Shown here: one piece after another, positions 49,450 to 62,587 of the stretch
Layout: the number at the start of each line of letters is the position of its first letter
Position numbering within the stretch: the stretch's first letter is position 1
Origin: Sanguinoderma infundibulare
Taxonomy: Eukaryota > Basidiomycota > Agaricomycetes > Polyporales > Polyporaceae
Reading direction: 5' to 3'
Length of the DNA stretch: 64,000 bases
Assembly (NCBI GenBank): GCA_032821775.1
Contig: JAVLRN010000011.1
Span: forward strand, 1,736,001-1,800,000
Program-made: the position numbers and the translations under genes
Notes under the pieces: model-generated
What the model saw: the letters and a program-made list of their open reading frames with translations, nothing else
The model's database searches: none
What the model was told of the DNA's origin: nothing

Positions 49450-50822
49450 TCATCCTGCAGTATTCGTGTTCCTCGACTTGACTATTTTCACCCCAACGAG
49501 AACTGACTTCTTGTTGGATGATACTCTCGGATTTGGAGACGAAGATGTAGATGACGCGGAGGCGGCCTTCTCCAACCGATGCAGAGATTGGGTCGGGGGA
49601 GCAATGGGAAGTGACGGCAGAGGCGGGGCCGCTGCGCGACGTTTCTCCCTCGCCCCACTCAGCGGGCGAAAACTGCCTCCGTTTGCCGATAAATTTGGTT
49701 GTCGCGCAGCCCCAGCATTCAGAGCGGCTGTGGCGGCGATGGGCTTTGGGGGAAGCGAGGGATGTGTGGGTAAGGAAGAAGAGGTCGAACCGGCGGACGG
49801 GGACGCGTGTGCGCCCGCCGGTGTGCCTTCAAGTTGGCGGAGTTTTGCTTCCATGCGCGCGATTTTAGCATCCGTCCTGTCGGTGAGTGGTCAGCCGGGT
49901 CATGTTATGGACGGGCAGGGGGCGGAACGCGGTGTGCGCGATGGTGTATCGATACGCACACACGTTAATGAGGGTGGCACTGAGGTGAGGTGAAACTTAC
50001 GCGTCGGATCGCCCTGTGCCCGCGCTCTTCAAGAGGCTCAGCGTGGTCGGCTTCCCAACCTCGCTGATCGCTCTCCGGTACTTCGCTCCTGCGCCCAGCG
50101 CGCCCGAGGCCAAGTCGAGTGGTGCCTGGTTCGCGTAGGTGACGACGAGCTTGCGACCGCGGAGGAGTTTGTCGTTGGCGTGCGTGAGCGCCTTTTCGGC
50201 ATCCTGGGGGGGAGAGGGAAGACAGCGGATGATTAAGCGTGCGATCGTGGTCAAACGGTTCACGAAGCCACCGCGGCCCCCGGGTAGGACTGCACGTTGT
50301 GGTCATGGGTGCGATGTGCGCCAGACCATGCCGTCGTGCGTGCGGTGGCGTGCAGAAAGAAACCCGGGGTGAGCGCGCGGACTAGAAGTAGGAGTGGAGA
50401 GCGGACGTACGTTTCTGTCGGAGAACTCGACAAAGGCGTAACCCCTTGGTTTGCCCTTCAACGGACCGGACTTGTGGAAGAGAAAGTCGAGTTTGGAGAT
50501 CTTGCCGAACTTGGAGAAAGCCTGGAGGAGTGTGTATCTGGTGAGGGAATGCGCCATGAGATCCGGATTCAGGAAGACGACGCGACTGCGAGGACCCTCA
50601 CTCATCGACGCTTGGATGTAGGTTTCCGACGTATAGACGGTCTTTCAAGAGCGGCCGGGGCTGCCCAGCGGAGGACGAAGACGAGGCGACCGGTGGGATG
50701 GGTTCGATTGTGGTAGGGTACGACAGGTGGTCCTCCAGAGTGGACGAAACGGAGCCTGTGTTCGGTGGCGTCCTCTCCGGAGAAGGCGCAGAAGGCGAGC
50801 GACGTTGAGGTGTCGTAGCCAT
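49450..50822 (-). CDS. RNA-binding protein, RBM18-like (single RRM)
   Basis: Exons 50602-50822, 50411-50537, 50001-50203 and 49450-49876 sum to 326 codons. After a disordered N-terminus, one RRM: RNP2 L-Y-V-G-N-L-H-P-S-V-D-E, then F-S-K-F-G-K-I-S-K-L-D-F-L-F-H-K, and RNP1 K-P-R-G-Y-A-F-V-E-F. The H-P-S-V-D-E and L-D-F-L-F-H-K-S-G-P-L-K-G segments are hallmarks of RBM18. After the RRM comes a helical basic part and a long Ser/Pro/Ala-rich tail ending V-G-V-K-I-V-K-S-R-N-T. The tail is longer than in animal RBM18. Start at 50822 (M-A-T-T-P-Q-R-R); an in-frame ATG at 50879 would add 19 residues. The role in RNA metabolism is not established. Confidence 0.85.
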
Positions 50823-51124
50823 GAGGCACTGAGCGCAGTGGACGATGATGGACGGTGACGATGTCGGTGAGAGAGACAAGCTTCCGCTGCGCGTCTACTG
50901 ACGTTTGTGCCTGTGCGGCGTGCGGATCGCCAGCGTCCAGGTACGAGACCGCGCAAGTTTCTGACCTCCCCTGGACTTCCCACACAGAATGATGTCCACG
51001 AACGTGCTTCGCGGTCGCAGAAATTGTTGGCTGGTCTTGTCCGAGTCCTGGCATATATAAGAAGCGAATCTAGGTGAGCACACTGGCAGCGCCTTCGGAC
51101 GCTGACCGTACGACCGTACTGACA
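50823..51124. promoter_or_regulatory. Bidirectional promoter, RRM protein / acid phosphatase
   Basis: 302 bp between the divergent starts. A TATATAA element (near 51055) sits about 70 bp before the phosphatase ATG. Confidence 0.5.
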
Positions 51125-52986
51125 ATGCTGCTCTTAGCTTTGCTAGCTCTGGTGACAAGTGTGTACGGTACGGAATTCATTCCACTACACCATTCTGGTC
51201 CCGCGTCGCCGTATTTCGACGCACCAGCTCAGTTCGGTGTCCCACCTTCGTTACCCGCGCAATGCACCGTCGACCAGGCTGCGTACATCGTTCGGCACGG
51301 CTCGTAAGCACTACTTCCTTGTTCGTGTCCGAGACCTAACGAACTTTTGACCTTAGTCGATTCCCTGAGCCGGGCTCCTTCGCGGGATGGCAAGCTCTAT
51401 TTGCTAAATTCCAGAACGCGACCTATACGGCTCGGGGCCCGCTGGCTTTCCTCCCATCATGGATCCCGCCAGTCGATGACATACCCCACGAGCCTCTTTT
51501 CCTATCGTCAACAGGTGCCAAGGAAGCGTTCGATCTTGGCGTAGAGTTGAGGAAGCGCTATCGATTCACGAAAGGCGGGGACAATTTCACTGTGTGGTTC
51601 GTGTCGTGCCCGCAGTCTGTGCTCGTGCCTATCGCGTGTTGATATCGAGTTCTGGCAGGTCCGCTGGACAGCAGCGCGTTGTCGACACTGCCACCTACTT
51701 CACGCTCGGTTACCTTTCTCAAGGCAATTATCTCGCCTCCCAGAGCAAAAACCGGGGCCAGCTCGTCACCATGCCGGACTCGGTCAACTTCACGTTTGCC
51801 GACTCCTTGACACCCTCGTCAGCTTGCCCTACCTACAGTCAGGGGGACACCTCGGCAAAGGCAACGACGTTCCGTGCAACGTACCAAGGGAACATTGCCA
51901 ATCGCCTGAACAAGTTTCTCGACGGTCTGACGTTGAACGCGAGCGACATCGGCGTCATGCAAGACCTGTGTGGCTTCCAGGCCGAGGTCGATGGGGACAC
52001 TCGATTCTGCGACATCTTTGAAGGTAAGCCTACGAAGGCTTAAACGACTTGTTACCGATATACTGATGCCCAGCGTCTCTTAGAGTCAGAGTGGCTCGAT
52101 TACGAGTATGCGCACGACTTGAACTACTACTATGGGTGAGGCGTCAACTGTCAATATATAGGAAACATTGCCAACGAAACCACGACGCGACCATCTCACT
52201 AGCTCTGGACCTGGAAACCCCTTCTCTGCAACCGTTGGATACCCGTGGGTGAAGGCAATAACCGACCTCTTTTCGTCCGGTCCTGGTGCATCGGCGAAGG
52301 AAGGGACCTTCATCCCGCCTCCGCTCATCATGAGCTTTACGGTCCGTTGCATGAGTGCTTTGCCTGCTCGCCAACGCATATCTCATTGACACCTCTAGCA
52401 CGACAACAATCTACCGCCCATCGTGTCTGCGCTCGGCGTGTGGAACACTTCCGCGTCGCCTGGGGTGTATCCGCTGTCCACAGTGCGCGCTGATTCTCGC
52501 AGGAACTTCCGCTCGTCGTATCTCGTGTGCTTCCGTGGATACGTTGCGCTCGAACGGATGTCGTGCGACGCGCATGGCCCTCCGACGAGTGTCAACCATA
52601 CCACCGGCCAAGTCGTGTTGGCTCCCGGGACAAGTCCGAGCGCGCAGAAGTATGTCCGGCTCAAGGTAAGACGTTCGCGAACCCAAATATAAAGCGTCGT
52701 GCTCACATTACCGGTCTCGTGCGTTGGAACCGACTTGGAACAGATCAACAACGCGGTCGTTCCGCTGCCCGGATGTGCGACAGGCCCGGGGTCTTCCTGC
52801 CCCCTTGCGTCTTTCGAGGCTTACGTCGAGAAGCGCGCTGCCGTCGCGGGCGATTTTGTGCAACGCTGCGGCCTGCAAAACGTCAAGAACGCGACGAGCA
52901 GCTTGGACATCTTCACCGACGTTCCCTCCAGGCTCGGTCAATCGTCTCTTTTAGGAGTGCCTCTTCCGTACGCGACCGCCCCGTAG
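51125..52986 (+). CDS. Secreted histidine acid phosphatase (phytase-like)
   Basis: Extracellular phosphomonoesterase of histidine phosphatase clade 2. Exons 51125-51303, 51357-51596, 51659-52023, 52084-52135, 52203-52341, 52399-52665 and 52744-52986 sum to 495 codons. A hydrophobic signal peptide (MLLLALLALVTSVYG) is present. The catalytic motif I-V-R-H-G-S-R-F-P is built across intron 1; the proton donor motif S-F-T-H-D-N-N-L is built across intron 5. S-A-G-Q-Q-R-V-V-D-T and Y-E-Y-A-H-D-L-N-Y-Y-Y-G are typical family segments. Several Asn-x-Ser/Thr sites and paired Cys suggest a glycosylated, disulfide-bonded enzyme. The catalytic motif is R-H-G-S-R rather than R-H-G-A-R of many phytases, so substrate (phytate or general phosphate esters) is open. 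Confidence 0.93.
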
Positions 52987-55142
52987 TAGGCGGGTTTTCG
53001 TGTTTGTCTCTGATTAGTACGCACTGGTTGAGTCGTGGTGAAGGAGGTGTAGATGCCCGAATTGAGGTTATTTAGCCGGAGTTCGTCGCCCACTGGACAG
53101 CACAGAAACCCCGGCGAGCTCACGAAATGGCATGTAGGACCTTGAAGGGCATGTCTTGACAGCACATCAGCTTGGCAAGTTCTCGTCGAATATAAGATTA
53201 TGCGTGTTGGCCTTGAGGTGGGTCACCTCGGTCTCGCTTATGTCTGCTGGGACATGACTTCGTGAAGGGTGATTGATCTGACTGTCTTTCTTAGGAACAT
53301 TTCTCTCGAAACCTGACACAACTGCTTCATGCGAGGATTATTGGGGCACTTCTGCACGACTGCCGTCATCCGACCTCCGAGATCCGTTCTAGACAGTGCT
53401 TAGCTCCTAGGCCGTCAAAGTAGGTCAAAGTGCCCTCGAAATCGCACGGTTCAAAGCGCTCGATTGTGAGGTAAATCTGCCGACGTTTACCTCACCCCCC
53501 TTCATAGGCAGGGTCCTCACAATGCCAAGGAAGTACGTCCTCGAGGCGACGGTGTTGCCACGCCAATGCACGAACATCGGAAGGACCATGATGAGGGGGC
53601 ATGCCTCGAGGCGCATATTCTCGTCGGCGTGTATCATTGTCTGCACATTGGCCAAGACAGAAGACAGTGTGCGGTGCGTGCAACGCGGGGCGAGCCGACA
53701 CACCAATTGCGGTACTCTGACTCGAGCTGCACCCAGATGGCATCATGGCCCATCTAGCCAATTCACTTCGCAGGGGTTCTCAACCACCACATGTTCCGAG
53801 GCCCTCCGCCCGGTGTTAGAGTATTCCCTTGATAGGCAGGACGACACAATGCGAACACGACTGATACCAATCAAGTGCCGCTCATCCTCCGCTTGATCCC
53901 GCCGCTCATCGCATCGGATGGCGCCCGAGTACATTGAAGCTGACCTTGTTCGCACCCTTGGGCTAGGGCACTGGGCAACGCGGCCGCGATCCTGTTTTCC
54001 TGTGAAATTTGCGCCGTCTTCGAGTACGGGTGGCCAGCTTCTCCTTAATTATCCGACACCTACACGGACATCTGACTTCTCGTTGCACCTACAAGCCTAC
54101 CGCATGCGACGATGTCCTTCGACATATCGGGGCAATGTCCTTCGACATATCGGGTCCCATCGCCCCCATCCCACCTCCAGAATGCGCGTCTCGTCGGCTG
54201 TCGTGCGCACACGAACCTCCTGACGTCTTCGCGTGTCAATGAACGCGGCCCTGAGCCAATCCATGAGGTCTATGAGATACCGCGCCTCCTACGTCCTGCG
54301 CACATCATCGTGTGTGTGTGTGTGTCCTACGATGTGCCCGTGTGCATGTAGTGCATCCAGCGTGCTGCGTGTCCCGCGTGCCCCCCATCGGAGCGGCGCG
54401 TCCTCCCGGCCAGCTGGTGTTCTGAGGGTTCCAAATACGCCGTCAGTCGATCACGGGTCTTCGGATTAGAATCTACCCCGGCAGACGTGGGCCATCGTGT
54501 CTCTCAGAAGCTCGACGACCTTGTCCGCATGCGACATGTCGGGCACCGGCCATCTGCGAGGAACGTTCTGCACTCCGAGACGCTCGAGAGTGCGGGGAAA
54601 GACTCTGCTCAGCACAGGGCGCGAGGGAAAACATTGACAAAATCGGTGCACGGCGCCGGATATCGCGTCTGCGGCCGCTCACTGTGTGGTTTGAATGCTC
54701 AATGTGCCTTGAGCGGTGCACCGTATAATCGGACTGAAGCTTGAGGAAGTCGAAGTGCTCAGCGGGCGCTGTCCGAGACGGCCGGCAGAATCAGCGAGAA
54801 GAACGGGTGCACGGAGCCTTAATGGACCGAACGCAGATACAAGTACACAGATGCGAACAAAGATTTGTACACGGTGCGGATCGGAGGTGGGTATCCGGGC
54901 ATAGAGATGAGCGCGAGTCAGGATGGGATAGGAGACGTTGAGAGAGTGAACGAAAACGGGAAGGAGACACAGCAGAGGCTCAGCTGGAGCAACAGAACGT
55001 ACAAGGTCAGTGCAGGCCATGATAAGTTAAGCTAGACAAGACAGTTGTTAGAAGCGCAAGAAACAAGACGGCGAGAGCGAGTGGACCACAGCTCAAGGCG
55101 ACACCGAACTCGAGCAGCGAGTCGAAGGGAGACCGCTGGAAA
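52987..55142. other. 2.2 kb without a supported gene
   Basis: Only short frames without family features. Contains the small tandem duplication at 54112-54154 and a (GT)n run near 54309. Confidence 0.35.
54112..54154. repeat. Two-copy tandem repeat
   Basis: The unit ATGTCCTTCGACATATCGGG occurs at 54112-54131 and 54135-54154 (period 23). Each unit begins with ATG. A short GT microsatellite follows near 54309-54322. Confidence 0.85.
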
Positions 55143-57389
55143 TCACAGGCCGTCACCAAGATCTCGTGCGCCTCCTCGGACACAGCGGCGCCTTCGCAGC
55201 CTTCGCGACCCGGGGGCCGCCTTCGTCTTGACCAGCCCGAGCTCGCGCTGCCGCTTCTTGCAGTCGTCCGAGCCCTGGTGCCTGATGACCGCGTCCATGC
55301 GCGAGATCTCCTTCTCGCACAGCGGGCAGTAGTCGAACGCGCGCTCGAACGGGTACAGCTTGCACGAGTACCGCTCGTGCCGCGCCACGTCGCTCTCGCG
55401 CGTGAACGCCTTGTCGCACCACAAGCACGTCGGCTTCGGGCCCGGCTCCTCTTTCGCCTTCGCCTTGGACTTCTTTCTCTTGCTGCTGCTGCCCCCGCCT
55501 GACGAGGACGACTTCCGCTTTTTCTTGGGCGCGCTCTTCTCGGCCGCGACCTTTGGGCTGACCGCCTTCCGACGGACCGGGCCCGTGATGGACGAGCCCG
55601 GGGACGCAGCCCGCGTGGAGCTCGTGAGGCTCCGGGTGCGCTTCGTTGGGCGGTAGTCGTCGTCGTACTCGTCGTCGGCCTCGAGCCCGTCGATCTCGAG
55701 CTCGGACGACGAGGCCTCGTAGTCGCTCCCACCGTCGTCGGACTCGAGAATTTGGGGCTCTGGCTCTGGCTGGAACTCGCTCTCGCAGTATGCCGCATGT
55801 GTGACCCGTGGAGAGGTCAGGTGTGCGGCAGTGGCGTCCTTCGATGACGAGGCACATTTCGCGGACGTTCTTGACGGGCTCAAGCAGGGTCCACATGAGG
55901 AACTGCTAGACGTGCTGGAGCTGCGAGACCGGACAGCACGGCCAGGCAGAGGACATAGAACACGGTTCGAAGCAGGCGGCGCAGGTGCGATCGCCTTGGA
56001 AACGGTCTTGCGGGAATGAGACGAAGACGACGATCCCGCCTTCGGAGAGCTGGCAACGCGAGTGACACGACGGGGACGAGTCTTCTCTGGAGCCTGAGGA
56101 GCCTCCCCGGTGGACTGGGCCTGCTTCGCCTCAGAAGAGCGCTTGCGCTTGCTGGGGGTGTCGGTAGTAGAGTCCTTGTCTGATTCAGACGAAGAAGACG
56201 GAGAAGACGGCGGGCAGGCAAAATACACAGAAGTAATAGGCGTTGAATCCACTGACGATTCCTCGGGAAGGGGCTCGTCAGGAAGGGGCTCGGCGATGGC
56301 GGATTCAGAGATGGTTGGAAGCTGTGGACTGTTCCAAGTGGAAAGAGGAGACGACAACAGAGAGGGCGCAACGGTGAGAGGAGTAGACAGAGCACTGCTG
56401 TCGGAAGAGCTGCTTGATGAGATAGAGGGACTCAAGAAATCGAAGGACATGGTCGTAGGAGAGTATGAGGGGCTCGGAGACCGCGACGTGTGGGCGAGGC
56501 ACAGACGAGACATGCTTGTTGACACCGTAGAAGATAAAAAGGGCTGAAGGATAAGATATCAGGATCTTAAACCGGTTTCTAGAAGCACAAAGAACGCACT
56601 GAATCTCCCAGCATGGTGGAACCTGATGAAAGAGAGTCGAAGAGGTTTGTCCGACTGATTGGATACCTAGCCTCAAGGGTATTGACATCGTCGAGGCCCA
56701 GGGGAAGAAGGGTGCCACGGGCGGCCTGGAGGAGAGCGGCCTCATCGTGAGGCTTTTCGGAAGGGTCGTCGTAATTGTGGATGAACTCGTCGAACGCGTC
56801 ATTGTCATTGCAGTCTACACTGCTATCGGGGTCGACAGCGGTGATCAAGTCATGCCTGCCCAACGACACGTCGAGCTCTTTCAGAACGCGGTGTAGTGAC
56901 GCAAGCGCAGGTTGGACTTCGTTCGCCCAGACGGCGAGGGTAGCATCCTCCCTCTGTACACAGAGTCAGAAGCGTAATAGAGAGCATGAAGGGCACGAAC
57001 TCACCACAAAGGCAGCCTTATGGCCCTTAACGAGGTTGACAATATCAGACAAGCCATCGACGATGAACAGCCGACTCCTGGTGTGAAGGGAGGGGGAACC
57101 CTGTTGCGAGGGTCTGCGAGCGGGAAGACGATCAGGTGGCTGTTACTAGTAGATGAAGGGATGGGACTGACGCTGCAGCGATGATGGTCGGGACGAGGGG
57201 CGTCTGGAGCTTGATGACCACATTGGGTATGAAGGCAGCCACAGTTGACGTAAAGAGACTATGAGGCCCGGTGCGGCGTAGCTCGAGGAAGTTGTGGGAA
57301 TCGGTACGAAGGTAGATGGTGTGGTTGCCATCGGAGAGACGGGACAGTTCTCTGAAGAGGGCGGCAAGATTGTGAGAGGACGGGTCCAT
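55143..57389 (-). CDS. Zinc-finger protein with long disordered middle (two apparent ORFs joined)
   Basis: I join two apparent genes: exons 57172-57389, 57005-57077 and 56600-56953 encode a helical N-terminal region (M-D-P-S-S-H-N-L-A-A-L-F), and a 56-nt GT..AG intron (56544-56599, with GTGCGT donor and CCTTCAG acceptor) leads in frame to exon 55143-56543. Total 682 codons. The second part has no ATG until 56513, only 65 bp past the first part's read-through stop, which supports fusion. The middle is Ser-rich with acidic and basic patches (K-K-K-R-K). Near the C-terminus are C-L-W-C-D-K-A-F-T-R-E-S-D-V-A-R-H (C2H2-type) and C-P-L-C-E-K-E-I..R-H. Probably nuclear and nucleic-acid binding. The N-terminal domain is not recognised. 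Confidence 0.65.
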
Positions 57390-60300
57390 GGCAAAGCCGG
57401 GGTGAAGGACGATGGGATGGGGGGCCCAAAGAATAGAAAAGCGTTTAAATCATCTTCTCTGTGGGTCCATACCGCCCATGAGACGCCGAGAGGAGGCCTT
57501 GAGGTGAACATGCTTCCGATAGTTTCCTGGGATCTTTCTGAGACTGGCCGTGCAACGTATCGGTCCGGAAGATGTGATCGGCAGATCCCAGCAGTTACAG
57601 GGACAAAACTGGTTTTGCGTGGCATATACAATAGCGCTTGGGGCGCTGGAGCAACAAGGCAAGGAGCTGTATGAGGAAATCTCGGATGTTGAAATCGTTG
57701 ACTCGAAATCTGCTAAGATACGGCATGCTCACCTTTGCCGTTATGACAAGAGGACATGCGCAGCTTACTTAGATACGGCACACCAAGTCGCGGGGCGCGG
57801 GGTTCCAGCGAAAGGACGCCATTGGTGTTGTGTCTTTGTCTCACACTAGAGCAAATTCGCGGCGGGTCGGCGGCGTTCTAGTGCCGCACTCAGGCGACAG
57901 GATGACTGACGACTGTAACAGAAGGAGGATTAACGATGGGGCGCAGATCAGAAGGGGAGAAGAGGGGGCGTCGATGAGGACGAGGGGGCGTGAGTCCAGA
58001 ACGACCCCCGTTCGAAGGCGGAGAGCGAGAACAAGTGCCAGGCGACCGTGGGACATGCGCGGGAGCACATCCTCTTTTCCCACGATGACGTCGGCGCCAG
58101 GCTTGTCCTCCTTCCAGTCTCGGATGGTTATCTGCCCCCGACCCACCACGCCTCCAACGGTGCATCCCATGAGACGGCCTTTGAGATAACACCCAGGCTA
58201 TTCTTCCGAGAGTAGTTGTCAAGGTGCATTCCCCCCCGTCAGCTCGCCCTGCTAATGCCATCCCTCTCGTTTGTCTTGCGTCAATGTAAGCGGAGTGACA
58301 ACGTGGCTACCAATCCTCCGAGACCCGATTTTCGCCGCGGGCCTGTCCTTCACTGCGCGATTTTTATCCTCGCGGTTTCCACGCTAACCAGGACGAGTAC
58401 CGCTCCCAATGCCCTGGATTGCCATTTCTGCTTCCGGGTGTGCCTCACCCGGTAAAATAATACAATAATGGCCGCCTACGCCGCAGCGGGGGGCGGCATT
58501 AGGACGACATGGCCCAAAGCTCGTGATCCCCGACGTGCGGCGGTGTTCTCACGGAGGACCAACAGACGCATACATAGGCAAAATTTCCTTATGTGACATT
58601 TTCGTCCAGACTCGGAGCCGCCCAATGATCCTAGTCAGCATCGTCCGGCTCCTCTCTTGCACATCGCTGCAACTGTATCCGCTTGTTCTGCTGAAGAACT
58701 GCCTCACAGAGGGTCGCCGTGACTTGAGATATCTTCTCTTCATGATTTCGTTGAATGCTCGGAACGCCGTTGCGCATCAACTTGGGGCGATGCTCACGGC
58801 TCTCCGTTCTTCTTCAACAACAAGCGCGTTCCCTTAGGTCCCGGCGGACCTGCCCAATTTCGCATTCCCATCATCCTCATCATCCATCGGCGCTCGACTT
58901 CCCTCTGTTATGGTTTTCATCAGCCCTGACGGAAGCCTTCTCCGAGCTGTGCGCCTCTACTCGAACCCCGTCGCCCCCTGCTCGAGTATGCGGGGCAGTT
59001 CGAGGCACCCACTTGTGCAGCCGATGTTCTGTTTCACTCTGTGCCACTCATCACTCCAGCTCCCCTCCCGGGCCATGCTCGGCACCCTCGGCGCTCACAG
59101 ACCTCGTCTGTGGGTGGACGTCGGTCTCTTGAACAGACTGGAACGAGCGTCATACCGACGCTTTTTGTTGTCTGTTGTCAAGCACCAATCGTTTTACTCC
59201 TGGTCGGAGTCCTTCTTCACGTCGCCCAGGCGCTGCTCTCCGTCGGCCGGGCGCCGAGATCGGCTTTTCAGGTGCGTTTTATTCACCGTGGCTAGTGCGA
59301 TTTCTATCGACATATGATCTCATGTGGACAATCCTCCAGGACCCGAAATTGGGGCTCGTCGAATCAACACTCGCTGGGGACCTCATGAATAGTTGATGCA
59401 CTGACACATTTTCAGACGTAAGGGCACCTTCTCGACAATATTTCATGCATTACTCCTCCGAGTTTCTGTCGCTCCGACTCCGTCCTTCGCGGAGTTGGAT
59501 CCAATCTCTTCGCCAGGACTCAAATCGACACTAGGACAGCACACGACGTCCGTCTGACTGGGGCCCTTAACTTGGGTCCCTTCTCTCAGGGTCAGGCGGG
59601 GTCAAGCATTCCTGCCGGTACCGTTCGAACGGATGCTCATCTCCCGGTTTGAAGCAACAGCATCGCCTCGACGTCCCAGAATTCTAGGCTAACTAGAGCG
59701 CTGCGCCCTATTACAGTAAATCATTTAAAGCGCACAGCCTGAGAGCCTCTCTCCCCCAATCCCAGCACGCAGCGGAGGAGCACTCTCGTAACCCCACGCT
59801 GATCCTCCAACACGTTGTTCTCAACTGTCTCAGGCGCAGGGCACCAATCCCCGCCCAACCCGCCGTGTTGTGGCGGGGCTCTACCGCGCTGGGAGCGGTC
59901 GAGCGCGCCGAATTGTCCGGAATGGAGTCAAGAGATGTCTCCCGACGTGCGGCAGAGATGGAGGTGGACACTGGAGATGTGGGACTACTGCAGGGGGTTG
60001 GTCGTGGCGTCCCCATCCGTTTGAGCTCAAGGAGGCGTACGTGAGCTTATGATGGCTCAGAGCCCGTCGCGCGCCGCCCAATCTGAAGGCGCAATCAGCC
60101 GGGACCCATTGTTGGGATGCCGACGATGTACTGGCGGCGGCGTTCGATCACCACGGAGTTGGCTTGCTGGGGATTGTTTGGAATGAAGGGTTCGATTCGG
60201 AAGTGGAGACGAGACGGGCTGGAATCCTGTGGTCCATTACGAGTGGTATGTAGGTGCGCAGAGACTGGAGAGGATGAGGACGGGCGATACATGTGCTTAC

Positions 60301-61431
60301 CAGCGACCGTGACAGTAGGAGGACTAGACTCAATCGTGTGCTAGGTTTGGCAGACAGCCTCGGTCAACTAGTTGTAGACCTGCTGCATAGTCGGAACTGG
60401 CAGCGGCCGGTTGTGAGAGCGTTCACAGGCTCGTGTGCGTGCAACACAAACGAATATACTCGCACGACGGTGTGTACTGAAGTCCCGATGTTGGGCCATC
60501 GGTTAATCAGTGAAAGTCGAGTGTGCCAGAGAAAATGTATCACTGTACTTCGCATGAATAAATATCTCTTTCAGTTGGGACGCAATATACCAAACCTTGT
60601 TAAAGCCGAGCCGATTCAATAGTGACATGCACTTCTGGCATACTTGCACGCCGTTCTGCTCTGGAAAGCGTTCTATATTTAACGGAAAACATCAAGAAAG
60701 CATTACTCCGGCCAGAATACCACTCGAACGCCATCCTACGCCCTCAGCACACACTAGTTTTCGATGTTTATTTCATGTTCGACCCCTCGGAAATTCTTGA
60801 AATTCTGGACCTGATGAGCACAACGTCCGGAGATGTATTCGACATGCGGCCGTCACGATGGCCCGCGGTACCTGTAGGTAGATTGCCATCAGCCCCAGTG
60901 CGCAAATGCGGTTGCTCGTCCGATACCATGCATTTTCCATACGGTGCACCGCATACAAAAGTCAGTACGTAGTGATGCTTCCACATAAACCAAGCCCAGG
61001 GTGGGCAAAGGTGGTGTATCGGATAATCGACTACAAGAGGACCGATTATCTCTTGTAAGATCAATAGACCGCCGAGAAGCGTCAGGCTGGCAGAACCTGG
61101 TCAGGATGCCGGCCTTCGATGGAATCGTGGCAGGTTTTTCAGCAGTTGCACTAAGGCTGCATCGTGTGTACGTATGTATCGCTTGCTGATTCCCTGGGTG
61201 GTGGTTTGTCAGATAGAGATGCGGGGTTCACTGGCGTACTGGTATGCACGTAAAATAGCCATGGATCACGCGACCACAGCCTCGGAAACGTCACGGCAGG
61301 ACAGGACGGCACAGAGGGTGTGAATTGAGGATCTATGAGATACAGAAACCAACGATAACTACAAGGAAAACAATAGACGACGGCGATAGCAGAATATGCG
61401 TACAGTGACGATAGATGGCTCGACAACGCTC
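57390..61431. other. 4 kb without a firmly supported gene
   Basis: Largest gap. Short frames only: minus 57841-58170 (109 codons), minus 59711-60292 (fragments that might be exons) and plus 60622-60972 (116 codons). None shows a family motif or a checked exon chain. No terminal repeats or transposase remnants recognised. Confidence 0.3.
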
Positions 61432-62220
61432 CTAGTACTGGTGGACATGGTCAGTAGATGATTGGCAGCCACTAGTGAGCTACTACGCACCTTCAGACTA
61501 CCATCGAGATACCACTGGAGCTGACACGGGTAGTCCATGTCGTCGAGTACGTCGCAAGCGGCATTCCACATTTCGACGGTGACGCGAGGCATGTCGTGGT
61601 TCGAAAATATGGTGAGAAGCGTGGGCGAACATCCCCAGACCTGCGCAAGTCCTACTTGGAGATTCGTCTTCTTCTTGAACCAGACGTCAAACTTTGCCCA
61701 CGTCCGGCACGGGTCCAACTCTCCGGCCTTGTAACCAATGAGATCGCCGTCTTCGATGATGTACGCAGCGAGGCCGATGCGCTCGGCGTATTCGAAAATG
61801 TGCCCGGAGAGAAATTTGACGCCGTACCAGCAGAGAGGGAGATCCGTTGGGTGGGCGACGTCCACGGAACAAGGATCGAGGAGGACGGGAATAGAAGGCT
61901 GCGGAAGATGTTTTCGTATGACATCCTTCTGCACCACATTGTGAGTTTGGCACCACAATGAACACATATGTGCTCGAGAAACTCACCCCCCACACAAACT
62001 TGTACATCGGCAGCTTGGAGGATCCCTGCGCATTCGGCGTGGATTCCAATGATGACGACTCGCTTGAATCAGACGTTTGAGACGCCTGTGCATCGATAGG
62101 GGAAGTGGACATGGAGGCGAGAATGGGAGGGGACTGTGCAGAAGCAGTGGCAGCCATCGGCGTGGTCGTGGTTGAAGGTTGGGAGCGGAGTTGCGTCGAG
62201 CGAGGCGCCTTTGAGGACGT
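61432..62220 (-). CDS. Uncharacterised protein, head-to-head with nuclease-like gene
   Basis: Exons 61987-62220 and 61491-61928, then a 53-nt intron and a terminal exon of two codons (61432-61437, Tyr-stop); total 226 codons. An alternative read-through of the last intron would end at 61359. The first 70 residues are Ser/Thr/Ala-rich and disordered. The remainder looks globular: K-D-V-I-R-K-H-L, then L-C-W-Y-G-V-K-F-L-S-G-H-I-F, A-A-Y-I-I-E-D-G-D-L-I-G-Y, T-I-F-S-N-H-D-M-P, and Q-L-Q-W-Y-L-D-G-S-L. I recognise no family. Its start is 367 bp from the divergent start of the PD-(D/E)XK-like gene. Confidence 0.7.
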
Positions 62221-62587
62221 CATATTCTCACAATCACGTGGTTCAAATTGAGCGCTCGGAACGCGAACCAGCAATCGATTTTTGAATCGGAATCGCCCTC
62301 GGCACCGGCGGTCAGCTCTGGCCTTTCAAGAGACAATAGCATCAAAGAAAAAAGGATATATAATATTATGGCGCGTGCGAATGTGGCCTTGCGGAGTATA
62401 CGGACACCAAAACGGCGCTTCTTGAACTTCTCCTTGAACACCAACCACATCCACACCCTGCCTCGCGTTTGACTCTTCCCGGCCCCAGATACGCTATCCC
62501 ATCGACACGGTCACTGTGAGCACTTTAGTTCTCGATGTATACAATGACATCAACTAACAAGTCTTGACTCAGTCGCCCATTCGGATC
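62221..62587. promoter_or_regulatory. Shared divergent upstream region
   Basis: 367 bp between divergent starts, with an AT-rich core around 62335-62375 (AAAGGATATATAATATTATG) that could act as TATA for either direction. Confidence 0.45.

Noticed and set aside
55007..55798. 263-codon minus frame, extremely Arg/Ser-rich
   Set aside because: Alternative-frame reading of the zinc-finger exon; the zinc-finger frame has recognisable Cys/His motifs.
60622..60972. 116-codon plus frame with protein-like composition
   Set aside because: No exon partners, no recognised family; not enough to call a gene.
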